A stretch of DNA of 64,000 nt from Spirochaetota bacterium (GCA_018262985.1 JADFDI010000003.1:285577-349576), one strand, 5' to 3'. Shown: positions 51,785 through 61,513, counted from the first letter of the stretch. Made by a program: numbers and translations. Notes: generated by a model from the sequence alone, not told the origin.

Positions 51785-54778
51785 ATGCAGAACCTCGCCA
51801 CGGCGGTCAAGCTGGTAGCCCTCGCGAGCTACCTGGCGCTCGCCCTGCTCACCCTGCGGAGCGCCGCGGCCCCGCGGATCCGCGTCTTCTTTTCCATCTA
51901 CCTCTTCGGCATGCTCTTCTGGCAGGCGGGCTCCGCCGGCGTCAACTTCGCGCGGGACGCCGGGACGGCGCTGACGCTCTACAACGTCATGCTGGCCTTC
52001 TCGGGACTCTACACCATCCTCTTCTTCCCCTTCACCCGCGCCCTGCTCGACATCGACGGACAGAAGGTACAGACGGCGCTGGCCTACCTGGTCTGCGCCG
52101 TCCAGTTCGTCAGCGGCCTGGCCGGCCTGCAGCTCGACGAGGTGGTGCTCGGGCGCTCCGGCTACTGGGTGCCGGTGTACTCCAGCCCTCTCATGTACGC
52201 GCTCTCGGGCCTCTCGTTCGCCTTCTGGGGCCTCGGCTTCGCGAACCTGGTGCGCGCGCTCCGCGGCAACCCGACGCCGGTCCAGCGCAACCGCATCCGC
52301 TACATCCTGATCGGCGCGGCCGTGACCATTATCGGAGCGGCCACCAACCTGACCTCCCTGCGCGACTATCCGGTGGACATCACGGCGAACCTGGCCAGCG
52401 CGGCCATCATCGGCTACGCCGTGGTCCGCCATCGCATCATGGACCTGCGCGCGGTCATCGCCCGCAGCCTCATCTACTCGATCCTGACCGCGACGCTCGT
52501 CGGGCTCTACCTCGGCTTCATCTTCGGGCTCGAAGGGCTGCTGTCGCGGGGCGGCGCGTATTCGAGCCGCGTCTACGGGGCCTTCGCCATCATCGCGCTG
52601 GCCGGCCTCTTCCTGCCCCTCAGGAACCTCCTGCAGCGCTTCCTCGACCGCGTCTTCTTCAGGGAACGGGGCGAGTACCAGAAGGCGCTCGAGCTCTTCA
52701 GCCGCGAGCTTGCGTCCCTCTACGACGCGGAGCCGATCGCGGAGCTGGTCTGCCGCGTCGCGGAGCGGGGCATCAAGCCGCTCTTCGCGGCCCTGCTGGT
52801 TCCCGACCCCGCCTCGCGGCGCTACGCGATACTTCAATCGACGGGACCGGAACGCCCCGACCCGGCGGCGCTGTCGCAGGACGCGGCGTCGCCGCTCTCC
52901 GACCTGCTTAGGGAACGGCGCGCCCCGGTCCTCCGCGAGGACATCCAGCTGGAAGTCCCGGCGGGCTCGGGACCGCCGGAGGCCGGCTCGGTCTTCGAGG
53001 ACGGCTCGGTCGCCCTCGTGGTGCCCGTGACCCTCGAGGACCGCATGCCGGCCCTGCTCGCGCTCGGCCAGAAGCGCTCGGGCGCCATCTACGGAAGCGA
53101 GGATCTCTCGTTCCTCTCCACCATCGCGAGCCAGGCCGCGACCGCCCTGGACCGCAGCGACATCTTCCTCGGCATCCGGCGCCGCCTGTCCGAGCAGACC
53201 CTGCTTTTCGTGCTGTCGGAGAAATTCCGCGACGTATCGGATTTCCCCGCGGTCATGGATTCCGTGACGGGCGTGCTCGCGGACTTCCTCGACCGCGAGC
53301 ATTGCGCCATCGCCTGGTTCGAGTCGGGCGGAGCGACCCGGCTGTTCGCGCGCGGAAGGCTCGGCTTCGCCGCGGGCGAGGCGCTCGCCGCCGTCAGGCC
53401 CCTGCTCGAGATCGCGGACGCGCGGCCCGGCGCCGGCATGGACCTCCGGACCCTCGCGCTCGAGTCGCTGCGTTCCCGGGGGGTGCTCGGTCCGGAGGAC
53501 GTGGCCGCGGCCGAGGCCTTCGCGTGGGTGCCGCTCGGCGGACCCGGGCTCCGGCTCGGCGTGCTCGCCGTCTCCGGCCGCCGCTCGGGCGGACCCTACG
53601 ACGAGCGGGACGACGAGATCTTCGCCGCGGTCCGCTCGATCGTATCGCAGGGCATGGCCCTGCACCGCAGCATCGTCACGCTGACGAACATGGAACGGTA
53701 CAACGAGCGCATCCTCGGCAGCCTCGACGACATGGGCGACACCCTGCTCGTCGTGGACGCGGGATTCCGCATCGAGCGCGCGAGCGAGGCCGCCGCGCGC
53801 CTGCTCGGCCGCCCGATCGCGGAGCTCGAGGGCCTGTCCTTCGGTCGCGTCATCGACGCGGAGGACGAGCTCGCCGACCGCAAGGCCTTCTTCCGCCTGC
53901 TCGAGGCGGGCCCGCTCTCGAACCGCGAGGCCCGCTACCGGACGAGCCAGGGAAGCCTCGTTCCCATGCTGCTGTCCGCCTCGCTCATGCCCTCCGAGTC
54001 CGGCGAGAAACCGCGCGCGGTCATCGTCGCCCGGGACATCACCGAGCGGCGCAAGGCCGAGGAATCGGCCAAGAACCTCCTCCTCGTGCAGGAGATCCAC
54101 CACCGCATCAAGAACAACCTGCAGGTCATCTCGAGCCTGCTCGCGCTCCAGTCGCACTACGTCGAGGACGAGGCCATCCAGGAGATGTTCCGGGAGAGCC
54201 GCAACCGCGTGCGCTCGATGGCCCTGCTCCACGAGAAGCTCTACCAGTCGCAGACGCCCTCGCGCATCGATTTCGGCGAGTACCTGGGCGACCTCGCGGA
54301 AGCCCTGCTCGGCACCTACTCGAACGAGTCGGGAAAGGTGGACGTCCGCGTGGACGTCGCGGGCATCGAGCTCGGCATGGACAGCGCCGTGCCCTGCGGG
54401 CTACTGGTCGGCGAGCTCGTGTCCAACGCCTTCAAGCACGCCTTCCCCGACGGCCGCGAGGGCCGCGTAGTGATCCGCCTGCGCGAGCTGCCTCAGGTCG
54501 CGGCCGAGGAGGCGGGCGGCGGAGCGGCGCCGGGCGGATCGGCCGCCGCGAGGACCGGAGCCCCGGAACGCCGCTTCCGCCTCGAAATCGAGGACGACGG
54601 GATCGGCTTCGCGTGCCCGACGGATCTCCACGGTATCCGCACCCTCGGCCTCAAGATCGTGTGGACCCTCGCCGCGCAGCTGCACGGAACGGTACGCGTC
54701 GAGGACGCGGGTCCCGGCAGCCGCTTCGTCATCGACTTCAGCGAGCGGCAGGGACGCGGGCGTGGCGGTGTGCGCTAG
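51785..54778 (+). CDS. 7TM-GAF-PAS sensor histidine kinase of the HisKA_2 type
   Basis: Sensor kinase of 997 aa. The first 215 residues form a seven-segment N-terminal membrane module of the histidine-kinase type, followed by two more segments (about 232-250 and 268-285), two GAF-like domains (about 310-460 and 480-625), a PAS domain (LLVVDAGFRIERASEAAARLLG) and HisKA_2/HATPase (EIHHRIKNNLQVISSLLALQ, His772; DDGIGF, RTLGLKIVWTLAAQLHG). No response regulator is fused. Encoded just after a GH3 enzyme, its ligand might be that enzyme's product. The next gene is a possible output regulator. Confidence 0.9.
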   Translation: MQNLATAVKLVALASYLALALLTLRSAAAPRIRVFFSIYLFGMLFWQAGSAGVNFARDAGTALTLYNVMLAFSGLYTILFFPFTRALLDIDGQKVQTALAYLVCAVQFVSGLAGLQLDEVVLGRSGYWVPVYSSPLMYALSGLSFAFWGLGFANLVRALRGNPTPVQRNRIRYILIGAAVTIIGAATNLTSLRDYPVDITANLASAAIIGYAVVRHRIMDLRAVIARSLIYSILTATLVGLYLGFIFGLEGLLSRGGAYSSRVYGAFAIIALAGLFLPLRNLLQRFLDRVFFRERGEYQKALELFSRELASLYDAEPIAELVCRVAERGIKPLFAALLVPDPASRRYAILQSTGPERPDPAALSQDAASPLSDLLRERRAPVLREDIQLEVPAGSGPPEAGSVFEDGSVALVVPVTLEDRMPALLALGQKRSGAIYGSEDLSFLSTIASQAATALDRSDIFLGIRRRLSEQTLLFVLSEKFRDVSDFPAVMDSVTGVLADFLDREHCAIAWFESGGATRLFARGRLGFAAGEALAAVRPLLEIADARPGAGMDLRTLALESLRSRGVLGPEDVAAAEAFAWVPLGGPGLRLGVLAVSGRRSGGPYDERDDEIFAAVRSIVSQGMALHRSIVTLTNMERYNERILGSLDDMGDTLLVVDAGFRIERASEAAARLLGRPIAELEGLSFGRVIDAEDELADRKAFFRLLEAGPLSNREARYRTSQGSLVPMLLSASLMPSESGEKPRAVIVARDITERRKAEESAKNLLLVQEIHHRIKNNLQVISSLLALQSHYVEDEAIQEMFRESRNRVRSMALLHEKLYQSQTPSRIDFGEYLGDLAEALLGTYSNESGKVDVRVDVAGIELGMDSAVPCGLLVGELVSNAFKHAFPDGREGRVVIRLRELPQVAAEEAGGGAAPGGSAAARTGAPERRFRLEIEDDGIGFACPTDLHGIRTLGLKIVWTLAAQLHGTVRVEDAGPGSRFVIDFSERQGRGRGGVR

Positions 54779-54807
54779 TTTTCTATGGCATAATAGAGAT
54801 AATGGAG

Positions 54808-54813
54808 TATAAT
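54808..54813 (+). promoter_or_regulatory. -10 box of the PAS-LuxR gene
   Basis: A perfect TATAAT in an unusually AT-rich patch (54779-54821) ends 8 nt before ATG 54822. The -35 match is weak (TATGGC, 18 bp upstream). The mRNA would be near-leaderless, with no ribosome site (only GATTTTTA). Confidence 0.5.
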
Positions 54814-54821
54814 GATTTTTA

Positions 54822-55964
54822 ATGAGCAACTGCATTTCGTTGCCGGGGCGGTCGAACGTACGCGCCGCCATCGCGGCGCCACGGAGCCGCGCGTCGCGAC
54901 TGGCGGCCGAATTCGGATCGGGAACCCTGCTCTCCGAGGTCTTCACCTCGGTACGCGCATGGGTTCTCGTTTTGGACGAAAATTTCACAGTTCTCAGGGC
55001 GAATCCCGAGGCCGCGGCGGGCCTCGGGGGTGGCAGCGGCGCGCTCTCGCGGCGTGACGCCCGCCAGCTACTCGGCGAGCTCGATCCGGCGGACGCCATG
55101 GATCGCATCGTCGAGGAACCGGGACGGGAGGCGATAGTGAGCTTCGAGGCCCGACCTGGCGGGGGCGGTCGCTATCGGAGTTTCAGGATCCGGACCCTCC
55201 ACGACCGATTCGGGCGCTGGGGCTATTTGGTGACCGGCGGCGACGAACTCGCCTTCAGAGGGTGCGAGGAAGACGAGGTCGAACGCGACATCATGGACGC
55301 GCCGCGGCGCGCCCTCTCCGGGCGTCCCGACCCCGCGGTGATAGTCGAAACGGCCGGATGGACCATCATCGAGGCCAACGCCGCCTTCACCTCGTGGTAC
55401 GGCACGTCCCGCGGCCTCACGCGGGGCTGTTCGCTCGCGCCTCGCTTTCCCGACGCCGACGCGTTCGGCGCCTTCCGGCGCGAGGCTGTTCGGCAGACCC
55501 TGCGGATCGGTTCGGGCAAGGTCGACGTGCTGCTCGACGACGGGAAAGGGCAGCTTGCTCCCTTCCTCGTCGAGGTCTCGGCTTTCCGGGTGCCCGGCGA
55601 GCTCCGCGACCGGCTCGTCCTCGTTTTCGAGGACTCGGGCGTGGAAGCCCGGCGGAACGAACGGGCCGGCAGGCTTGTCGACGAGCTGGAGCGCGCCACC
55701 TACGCCTTGGTGGCGGCCTTTCGCGAAGGCGCTCACGCGCGGGCCGAGGATAGGCGCTTGTCGACGCTCGGCGCCAGCCCCCGCCAGGTGGCCATCGTCC
55801 GGCTCCTGCTCGAGGGAGCAACGACCAAGGAAGCCGGAGCCGCGCTCGGCCTCTCGGAGTCCACCGTCAACAGTCATCTTTCCATGCTGTATCGCAAGCT
55901 CGGCGCCCTCGACCGCGCGGGCTTCATGCGCCTGGTGGCGGAACGGGGCTTGGTTGCCGGATGA
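54822..55964 (+). CDS. PAS-domain LuxR-type transcription regulator
   Basis: Soluble regulator of 380 aa. Two PAS-like modules are visible ([20 protein letters not shown] at about residue 45 and [21 protein letters not shown] at about 170). A LuxR/GerE helix-turn-helix closes it ([39 protein letters not shown], about 325-370). It has no receiver domain, so it senses a small molecule or redox state directly or through PAS. It follows the GH3-kinase operon by 43 bp but has its own promoter. Confidence 0.88.
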   Translation: MSNCISLPGRSNVRAAIAAPRSRASRLAAEFGSGTLLSEVFTSVRAWVLVLDENFTVLRANPEAAAGLGGGSGALSRRDARQLLGELDPADAMDRIVEEPGREAIVSFEARPGGGGRYRSFRIRTLHDRFGRWGYLVTGGDELAFRGCEEDEVERDIMDAPRRALSGRPDPAVIVETAGWTIIEANAAFTSWYGTSRGLTRGCSLAPRFPDADAFGAFRREAVRQTLRIGSGKVDVLLDDGKGQLAPFLVEVSAFRVPGELRDRLVLVFEDSGVEARRNERAGRLVDELERATYALVAAFREGAHARAEDRRLSTLGASPRQVAIVRLLLEGATTKEAGAALGLSESTVNSHLSMLYRKLGALDRAGFMRLVAERGLVAG

Positions 55965-56097
55965 TCCCCACCCGGGAAGGGGAGGGGATCGACAATTCTT
56001 CAAGTTCTGGACAAAAGCGCAGACCCTGCGTTGCTCCATTAAATCTATAAACTCCATACCCCGTGCCATTGATGGCCCATCGGGGCATGGAGGAACC

Positions 56098-57780
56098 ATG
56101 AAAATCGGAACCAGGTTGATGGCGGGGTTCGCGGCGGTTGTCGCGATCGCGATCACGGTCGGAATCATCGGAATGGCGAGCATCGCCGCGGTCGTCGAAG
56201 CCGACCGCCTGCTCGACCGCAACGTCGCCAGGCCGCTGGCGGACCTCGTGCACATCACCGCGAGCTTCCAACGCGTCCGGATCAATATCCGCGATTTCGT
56301 CGACGCCGCCGACGCCGAGGAGAGGGCTGCTCTTCGCGGAACCATCGACGAACTCTCCAAGGTGATCGGCGACAAGGCGGCCGAGTTCGAGGCCACCATC
56401 ATCGGCGACGATGTACGCGCGTTGTATGAGACCTTCGTCGCGACTCGAAAAACCTACCGTGGCGGGCTCGACCGCGTCTTCGCGATGGCTGAAGCCGGAG
56501 ACCTCGCCAGCGCCAAAGCCTGGCTTACCGGGGAAGGCAAGGCCGCGGCCCTGGCGGAGCAGGCTGCAATCGACGCGCTCGTGGAAGCCAAGACGCGTAC
56601 CGGCGACGAGCTCTCGTCCGCCAACGCCGCCATCGGCGAGCGTTCAGGTTCCCTGATGACAGTCTCCCTGGTCGTCGGCGTTATCGCGGCCCTCGGTCTC
56701 GGCCTGTTTTTCGCCCGCTCGCTCTCGAAACCGCTGGCCTTGGCTTCGCGCCTCGCCGCCGACGTAGCCTCCGGCGACCTTTCCATCGTCGTGCCCGAGC
56801 CCTTCCGCAAGCGCAGGGACGAGATCGGCGAGCTCGCGCGTTCGTTCGACGCCATGGTCGCGTCGCTCCGCGAGGTTGTCGCCGGGGTGCAAGCCTCGTC
56901 GGCCAACGTCGCCTCCGGTTCGCGGGAGCTCTCCTCGGGCGCCGAGGAACTCAGCCAGGGCTCCGCCGAGCAGGCGGCCAGCGCGGAGGAAGTGTCGGCC
57001 ACCATCGAGCAGATCACGGCCTCGGCGCGGGCGAGCGCGGAGAACGCCACCGCCACCGAAGCCCTTTCGCGCCGCGCGGCGCGCGGCGCCGAGGAAGGCT
57101 CCGCGGCCGTGTCGCGCGCGGTCGCGGCCATGAAGGACATTTCCGAGCGCACCGGGATAATCGACGAGATCGCGCGGCAGACCAACCTGTTGGCGCTCAA
57201 CGCGGCCATCGAGGCGGCCCGCGCCGGAGAGGCCGGAAAAGGGTTCGCGGTCGTCGCGAGCGAGGTCCGCAAGCTGGCGGAGCGCAGCCAGACGGCCAGC
57301 GCCGACATACTCCGCATCGCTGTGGATAGCGTGGCGGTCGCCGAGGACGCGGGCGTCCAGATCGGAGCGCTCGTTCCGGACATCGCGAAGACCGCGGAGC
57401 TCGTGCAGGAAGTCAGCGCCGCCTCGCGCGAGCAGAGCTCCGGCACCGAGCAGATCGTGCAGGCGATGATGCAGCTCGACTCGGTCATCCAGCAGAACGC
57501 GGGGGTGAGCGAGGAGATGGCCTCGATGGCCGAGGAGCTCTCGAGCCAGGCCGAGAACCTCGCCGCGGCGGTCGCCTACTTCCGCCTGCCGGGCGGAACG
57601 CGTCGGGAACGGGGCGGCAAGGCTTCGCGGAGCGAGCCGGCCGGTCTGCGGCTGCCTTCTCCCGGTCCTGCCCCAGCGGACCGCTCGGAAGCTCGTCCGG
57701 CGGACGACGCCACCATTCGCCAGCCCCGGGCTTTCAAGATCGCGTCCGACGAGCTCGATGGCGAGTTCGAGGAATTCTGA
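56098..57780 (+). CDS. Methyl-accepting chemotaxis protein with four-helix-bundle sensor
   Basis: Chemoreceptor of 560 aa. Membrane segment at about residues 8-30, a helical periplasmic region (30-180, 4HB_MCP-like), second membrane segment near 185-207, HAMP, and the signalling coiled coil with tip [19 protein letters not shown]. The tail after 500 is variable and ends in ELDGEFEEF, matching the other chemoreceptor's LDEDFEEF. The ribosome site GGAGGAACC is good. The promoter is unclear; AT-rich sequence (56035-56060) holds TATAAA and CATACC. A CheW gene follows after 14 bp. Confidence 0.94.
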   Translation: MKIGTRLMAGFAAVVAIAITVGIIGMASIAAVVEADRLLDRNVARPLADLVHITASFQRVRINIRDFVDAADAEERAALRGTIDELSKVIGDKAAEFEATIIGDDVRALYETFVATRKTYRGGLDRVFAMAEAGDLASAKAWLTGEGKAAALAEQAAIDALVEAKTRTGDELSSANAAIGERSGSLMTVSLVVGVIAALGLGLFFARSLSKPLALASRLAADVASGDLSIVVPEPFRKRRDEIGELARSFDAMVASLREVVAGVQASSANVASGSRELSSGAEELSQGSAEQAASAEEVSATIEQITASARASAENATATEALSRRAARGAEEGSAAVSRAVAAMKDISERTGIIDEIARQTNLLALNAAIEAARAGEAGKGFAVVASEVRKLAERSQTASADILRIAVDSVAVAEDAGVQIGALVPDIAKTAELVQEVSAASREQSSGTEQIVQAMMQLDSVIQQNAGVSEEMASMAEELSSQAENLAAAVAYFRLPGGTRRERGGKASRSEPAGLRLPSPGPAPADRSEARPADDATIRQPRAFKIASDELDGEFEEF

Positions 57781-57794
57781 AAATGGAGCGCGTC

Positions 57795-58244
57795 ATGGAA
57801 ACCTGCCTGACCTTCACGCAGGACGGGGTCGTCTACGCCCTGCCCGTCTCCGCGGTCGAGTCGGTCGTCGAGAAGCCCCTCGTGACCAAGCTTCCCGGGC
57901 GCGGCGCGGTCAAGGGCGTGTTCAACCTGCGAGGCGCGCCCGTCGCGCTCGGCGACCTACGCGAGGTGCTCGGCGGGCGCGATGCGGACCTCGGGCGGCC
58001 CGGCGCGGTCATCGTCCTCAATTTCCCGTTGCCCGGCGGTTTCCGCGCCCGCTTCGGCGCGTTCGCGGACGGCGTCGACGAGGTAACCGAGCTCGAGTCC
58101 GAGGCGGTGAACGAAGGCCTCGCCGGTTCCGGAGGATCGCGCGCCGTCTCGGCGGTCGCGAAGCGCGGCGACGGATTCGCCGTGATGGTGGACCCTGTCG
58201 CCCTCGCGGTCGAGCTGGGCGTGGACGTCATCGCGGGAGCATAA
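57795..58244 (+). CDS. cheW: CheW-like chemotaxis adaptor
   Basis: Adaptor of 149 aa linking receptors to CheA. The CheW fold is seen in CLTFTQDGVVYALPVSAVES, PGRGAVKGVFNLRGAPVALGDLREVLG and the C-terminal FAVMVDPVALAVELG. ATG 57795 is preferred because GGAG lies 6 nt before it; ATG 57783 would add four residues. Co-transcribed with the preceding chemoreceptor. Confidence 0.9.
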   Translation: METCLTFTQDGVVYALPVSAVESVVEKPLVTKLPGRGAVKGVFNLRGAPVALGDLREVLGGRDADLGRPGAVIVLNFPLPGGFRARFGAFADGVDEVTELESEAVNEGLAGSGGSRAVSAVAKRGDGFAVMVDPVALAVELGVDVIAGA

Positions 58245-58249
58245 AAAGA

Positions 58250-58283
58250 GGACGGCCGGAACCTTCATCGGTTCCGGCCGTCC
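58250..58283. terminator. Bidirectional terminator after cheW
   Basis: A perfect 14-bp stem (58250-58263, 58270-58283) with a 6-nt loop. On the minus strand the tail is TCTTTTTATG, a good T-tract for the leftward gene at 58314. On the plus strand it lies 5 bp after the cheW stop but without a T-tract. Confidence 0.85.
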
Positions 58284-58313
58284 CATTACCCGGACGGGCG
58301 GGGCGAGCTTCCG

Positions 58314-59150
58314 CTATCGGAAATCCGCCCGCGGCGCGAGCCGCCGCGCGTACTTCTCCGGGCACATGACCTCGAGAGGCCTGACGTGGTGGAGCACGAC
58401 CTTCGGGTCGGTGAAGAAGCCGAGCTCCCAGGGGTTCTTCTCCACGAAGCGCGCCTGCAGCTCCTCGAAGAGCGGGTTCGAGCGCGGCACCGTGAAGGTC
58501 TCGCCGCGGATTATGGTGTAGTTCCAGTCGATGGCCTTCTCGAAGCGGTACGAGGCGCGGTGGTCGATGGCGTAGAGGCAGCGGCCGTCGCGGGCGAGGC
58601 ATTTCGACTTGAAGGTGTCCGCGTGCGAGATGAGGAAGATGTCGTCGTCCACCGACGAGAGGAAAGCCATCACCGTCGTGTGCGGACGGTCCGCCGCGCG
58701 GGTGATCCAGACGCCGAGCTTGTTGTCGCGTTCGCGCTCGTCGGCCAGGGCCAGGCGCTTGAGCGGCGTCTCGCGCGGGGCGACCGGAGGGCGCGCGTCC
58801 CGCGGGTACTCCCAGCCGGGGGCCTTGAACGAGTCGACGACGCGGTCGGAGTAGCGCAGCTCGTATTCCACCGGGACGGCCCGCAGGGAGCCTTCCCGGC
58901 AGCGCGTCGCGCTCGCCTTGACCGAGGCTCGGTACACGAGCAGCTCCGGCGTGAAGCTCTCCACGCCGGTCCGGTTGTCGAGGTGGATGGTCAGCGCCTG
59001 GCCGTCCCGGAACGGGTTCACCTTGGGGAACTCCAGGTCGACCGCGTCGTCAGATCCGATTTCGGCCGCGGCTATTACGCCGACCAGGGCGTCCCCCTCA
59101 TAGGCGCTGACCACCGCGTAGGTCCGCGGCGGCAGGTACCGTGCGAGCAT
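58314..59150 (-). CDS. Protein with C-terminal PNPOx-like split barrel
   Basis: Soluble 278-aa protein. The C-terminal half resembles pyridoxamine-5'-phosphate-oxidase-like FMN-binding folds (TTVMAFLSSVDDDIFLISHA, CLARDGRCLYAIDH, NYTIIRGETFTVPR). The N-terminal 130 residues form an unassigned beta-rich domain. Activity is unknown. The ribosome site is GGAGGG. It ends at the terminator at 58250. Confidence 0.65.
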   Translation of the reverse strand: MLARYLPPRTYAVVSAYEGDALVGVIAAAEIGSDDAVDLEFPKVNPFRDGQALTIHLDNRTGVESFTPELLVYRASVKASATRCREGSLRAVPVEYELRYSDRVVDSFKAPGWEYPRDARPPVAPRETPLKRLALADERERDNKLGVWITRAADRPHTTVMAFLSSVDDDIFLISHADTFKSKCLARDGRCLYAIDHRASYRFEKAIDWNYTIIRGETFTVPRSNPLFEELQARFVEKNPWELGFFTDPKVVLHHVRPLEVMCPEKYARRLAPRADFR

Positions 59151-59170
59151 GCGTCCCTCCGTTCCGCGCC

Positions 59171-59668
59171 TCAGCCTTTCTTTCCGAAGAGGCCGCCGAG
59201 CAGGCCGCCGACGTCGTCGAGGCCGATGCCGTCGGAAAGGTCGACGCCGCCCAGGTCGAGGCCGCCGATCGTCTTCTTGACCTTGTCCTCGTCGTCCTCG
59301 CCGTCCGGGGTGAGCAGGTCCACCGCCTTCGGCAGGTACTTCGCGAGCGCGCCGGCGGCGAGGGCCTGGTCGAGTCCGGCCTTCTTCGCTAGCTCGCCGA
59401 TCACCTTCGGTCCCAGCGCGCTCGTCACCTGCTCGCCCGTCACCTTCTTGTTCGGGCCCTTGCCGATCCATGACTGGATGGCGTCGCCGAGTCCCGCCTT
59501 GGAGAAGAGCTCCACCAGCTTCGGAATGCCGATCTTGCCGATGACGGCCATGGCGGATTTGGCCAGCAGCGCCATCTGCGCGACGTCGAGCTTCGCGCCG
59601 ACCTTCCTGGCGTCGTCGTCGTCGTCGTCCGAGTCCAGGGCCGATTGCAGGATGTCCAGGATGCTCAT
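59171..59668 (-). CDS. YidB/DUF937-like protein
   Basis: A 165-aa protein. It has helical repeats typical of YidB-like proteins (VGAKLDVAQMALLAKSAMAV, LGPKVIGELAKKAGLDQALAAGAL), a run of six Asp near residue 14, and a Gly/Asp-rich C-terminus (GLDDVGGLLGGLFGKKG). There is no signal peptide. The start is ATG 59668, with GAGGAG upstream. The function of the family is unknown. Confidence 0.7.
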   Translation of the reverse strand: MSILDILQSALDSDDDDDDARKVGAKLDVAQMALLAKSAMAVIGKIGIPKLVELFSKAGLGDAIQSWIGKGPNKKVTGEQVTSALGPKVIGELAKKAGLDQALAAGALAKYLPKAVDLLTPDGEDDEDKVKKTIGGLDLGGVDLSDGIGLDDVGGLLGGLFGKKG

Positions 59669-59768
59669 CGATTTCTCCTCGGGGATTTCCGGATATTCAC
59701 GGCCGACAGGCCGCCTCACCAGCATAGGCCGGGAGGGGGGCGGACGCCAGCGCGAATCGGGGCGGATT

Positions 59769-60167
59769 TCAGGAGGGCCGGTTCTTCCTCCGCACGTGGA
59801 CCGGCGCCGAGGCGCGCGGCTCGCCGTCGACCTTGAGCCTGAGCTCGTGCTTGCCGAAGGCCGCGAAGCGAACGCCCACGTGGTTGAGCACCAGGTCCGC
59901 CGCGACCGAGTCGGTGCCGAGGCCGGAGACGTCGAGCGAACCCTTGAAGGGCGGCGCCACCTGCTTACCCTCGGGGTCGAGGAATTCGACGGCGACCTCG
60001 TGGCGGCCGAGCTCGTGGATCATGAAGCGGATGCGGGTGGCCACGCACATGAAGGGGTGCGTGGCGGGCACGGCGTCCGCGGTGATGGTGTCGAAGGCTC
60101 CGACCACCGTCAGCTTGCCCTGGGCGTCCTGCGCGAAGTCGCAGGCGACGAACACTTCGACGATCAT
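59769..60167 (-). CDS. Conserved hypothetical, beta-sandwich-like protein
   Basis: A 132-aa protein that I recognise only loosely (DUF6941-like). It has the pattern VEVFVACDFAQDAQGKLTVVGAFD at the N-terminus and beta strands such as HELRLKVDGEP at the C-terminus; no catalytic motif is seen. It overlaps the upstream dehydrogenase by 4 bp and has a GGAGGG site, so it is co-translated with it. Confidence 0.65.
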   Translation of the reverse strand: MIVEVFVACDFAQDAQGKLTVVGAFDTITADAVPATHPFMCVATRIRFMIHELGRHEVAVEFLDPEGKQVAPPFKGSLDVSGLGTDSVAADLVLNHVGVRFAAFGKHELRLKVDGEPRASAPVHVRRKNRPS

Positions 60168-61393
60168 CGCATGCCCTCCGGGGCGGCGCGCATGAGACCG
60201 CGGACCACCGCCTCGCACGCGGCCGCGTCCATGATGCGCGGCACCGGGTAGGTCGGGTTGGCCTCGCGCAGCGCGCTCCGCACGATGGCGGGGACGTCCT
60301 CGTCGCGGATTTCGGCGAAGCCCTCGGGAATGCCCATGCGCGCGTTCATGGCGCGGATCTCCGCGACGAAGGCGCGGGCGGCTTCCTTCGGCGGCGTGCC
60401 CGGCTCCGCGACGCCCGCGATTCGCGCGAGGCGGGCCAGGGCCGGCGCGGCCGCGTCGCCGTACCAGTCGAGCACGTGCGGCAGGACCGTCGCGTTGGCG
60501 AGCCCGTGCGGCAGGCCGTAGAGGCCGCCGAGCTTGTGCGCGATGGCGTGCACGTAGCCGACGTAGGCGCGGGTGAAGGCGAAGCCGCCGCAGAACGAGG
60601 CCCGGAGCATGGCGCCGCGAGCTTCTAGGTCCGAGCCGTTCTTGTAGGCCTTTTCGAGGTTCGCGAAGACCAGGCGCACGGCCTCCTCCGCGCGGGCGCG
60701 GGTCTCGCGGGTGTTGGCGCGGCCGACGTAGGCCTCGACCGCGTGCGTCAGCGCGTCCATGCCGGTCGGCGCCGTGATCCGGGGCGGCAGCTTCAGCGTG
60801 AGCTCCGGGTCGAGCACCGCGTAGCGGGGCAGAAGCTTCGGATCGGAGATGGCGTACTTGTCGTGGGTCTCCGGGTCGGTGACCACCGCGGCCACCGTGG
60901 TCTCCGAGCCCGTGCCGGCCGTGGTCGGCACCGCGAAGAGGACGGGGGGCTTCCGCGTCACCTTGAGCAGACCCCGGAGCTGGCGCACGGTCTTTCCCGG
61001 ATTGGCGAAGCGCGCGCCGGCGGCCTTGGCGCAGTCCATGGGCGAACCGCCGCCGAAGGCCACCAGGGCCTCGCAGCGCTCCGCGCGGTAGAGCGCGAGC
61101 GCCTCCTCGATGTTGGCTATGGTCGGGTTCGCCTGCACGCCGTCGTAGATCGCGTACGCGACGCCCGAGGCCTCGAGCCCGGCGAGGAAGCCGTCGAGCA
61201 GGCCGAGCGAGCGCAGGCCCTTGTCGGTGACGACGAGGACGCGGCCGAAGCCCTTTCCCTTGATGAAGGCGGGCAGCCGCCCGATGGCGCCGGGACCCTC
61301 GATCAGCTCCGGCGGCGAGAAGTCCATCAGGTAGCTCGCGGCGCGGAGGACGCCCTGGTAGGCGCGGTATGCGGCGTGAAGCGGCTTCGACAT
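60164..61393 (-). CDS. Iron-containing alcohol dehydrogenase
   Basis: Fe-ADH-family oxidoreductase of 409 aa. The NAD-binding region is VLVVTDKGLRSLGLLDG and AFGGGSPMDCAKA. The metal-binding part is APTGMDALTHAVEAYVG (Asp and His), with later His residues in YVHAIAHKLGG and GLPHGLANATVLPHV. Substrate is uncertain: alcohols, 1,3-propanediol or lactaldehyde. A 4-bp overlap with the small downstream gene. Its upstream gap to the protease holds a terminator. Confidence 0.93.
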   Translation of the reverse strand: MSKPLHAAYRAYQGVLRAASYLMDFSPPELIEGPGAIGRLPAFIKGKGFGRVLVVTDKGLRSLGLLDGFLAGLEASGVAYAIYDGVQANPTIANIEEALALYRAERCEALVAFGGGSPMDCAKAAGARFANPGKTVRQLRGLLKVTRKPPVLFAVPTTAGTGSETTVAAVVTDPETHDKYAISDPKLLPRYAVLDPELTLKLPPRITAPTGMDALTHAVEAYVGRANTRETRARAEEAVRLVFANLEKAYKNGSDLEARGAMLRASFCGGFAFTRAYVGYVHAIAHKLGGLYGLPHGLANATVLPHVLDWYGDAAAPALARLARIAGVAEPGTPPKEAARAFVAEIRAMNARMGIPEGFAEIRDEDVPAIVRSALREANPTYPVPRIMDAAACEAVVRGLMRAAPEGMR

Positions 61394-61482
61394 TCGTCAC
61401 CCCTTTCGCGCCGGCGCGCGGCGCGTTCCTGATTCTAGCATGCGCGCGCCCGGCTTGCCCGGCGTACCCGACGCCCGGGACG

Positions 61483-61513
61483 AAAAAGCCGGCGGCCTTC
61501 GCGGCCGCCGGCT
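61483..61513 (-). terminator. Terminator of the subtilase gene
   Basis: An 11-bp stem (61487-61497, 61503-61513) with a 5-nt loop, and an A5 run on the left that reads as TTTTT on the minus strand. It lies 105 bp past the protease stop. Confidence 0.85.

Noticed and set aside
58386-60251. 621-codon plus-strand ORF across several leftward genes
   Set aside because: It covers three genes with ribosome sites on the other strand, and has no motif and no ribosome site.
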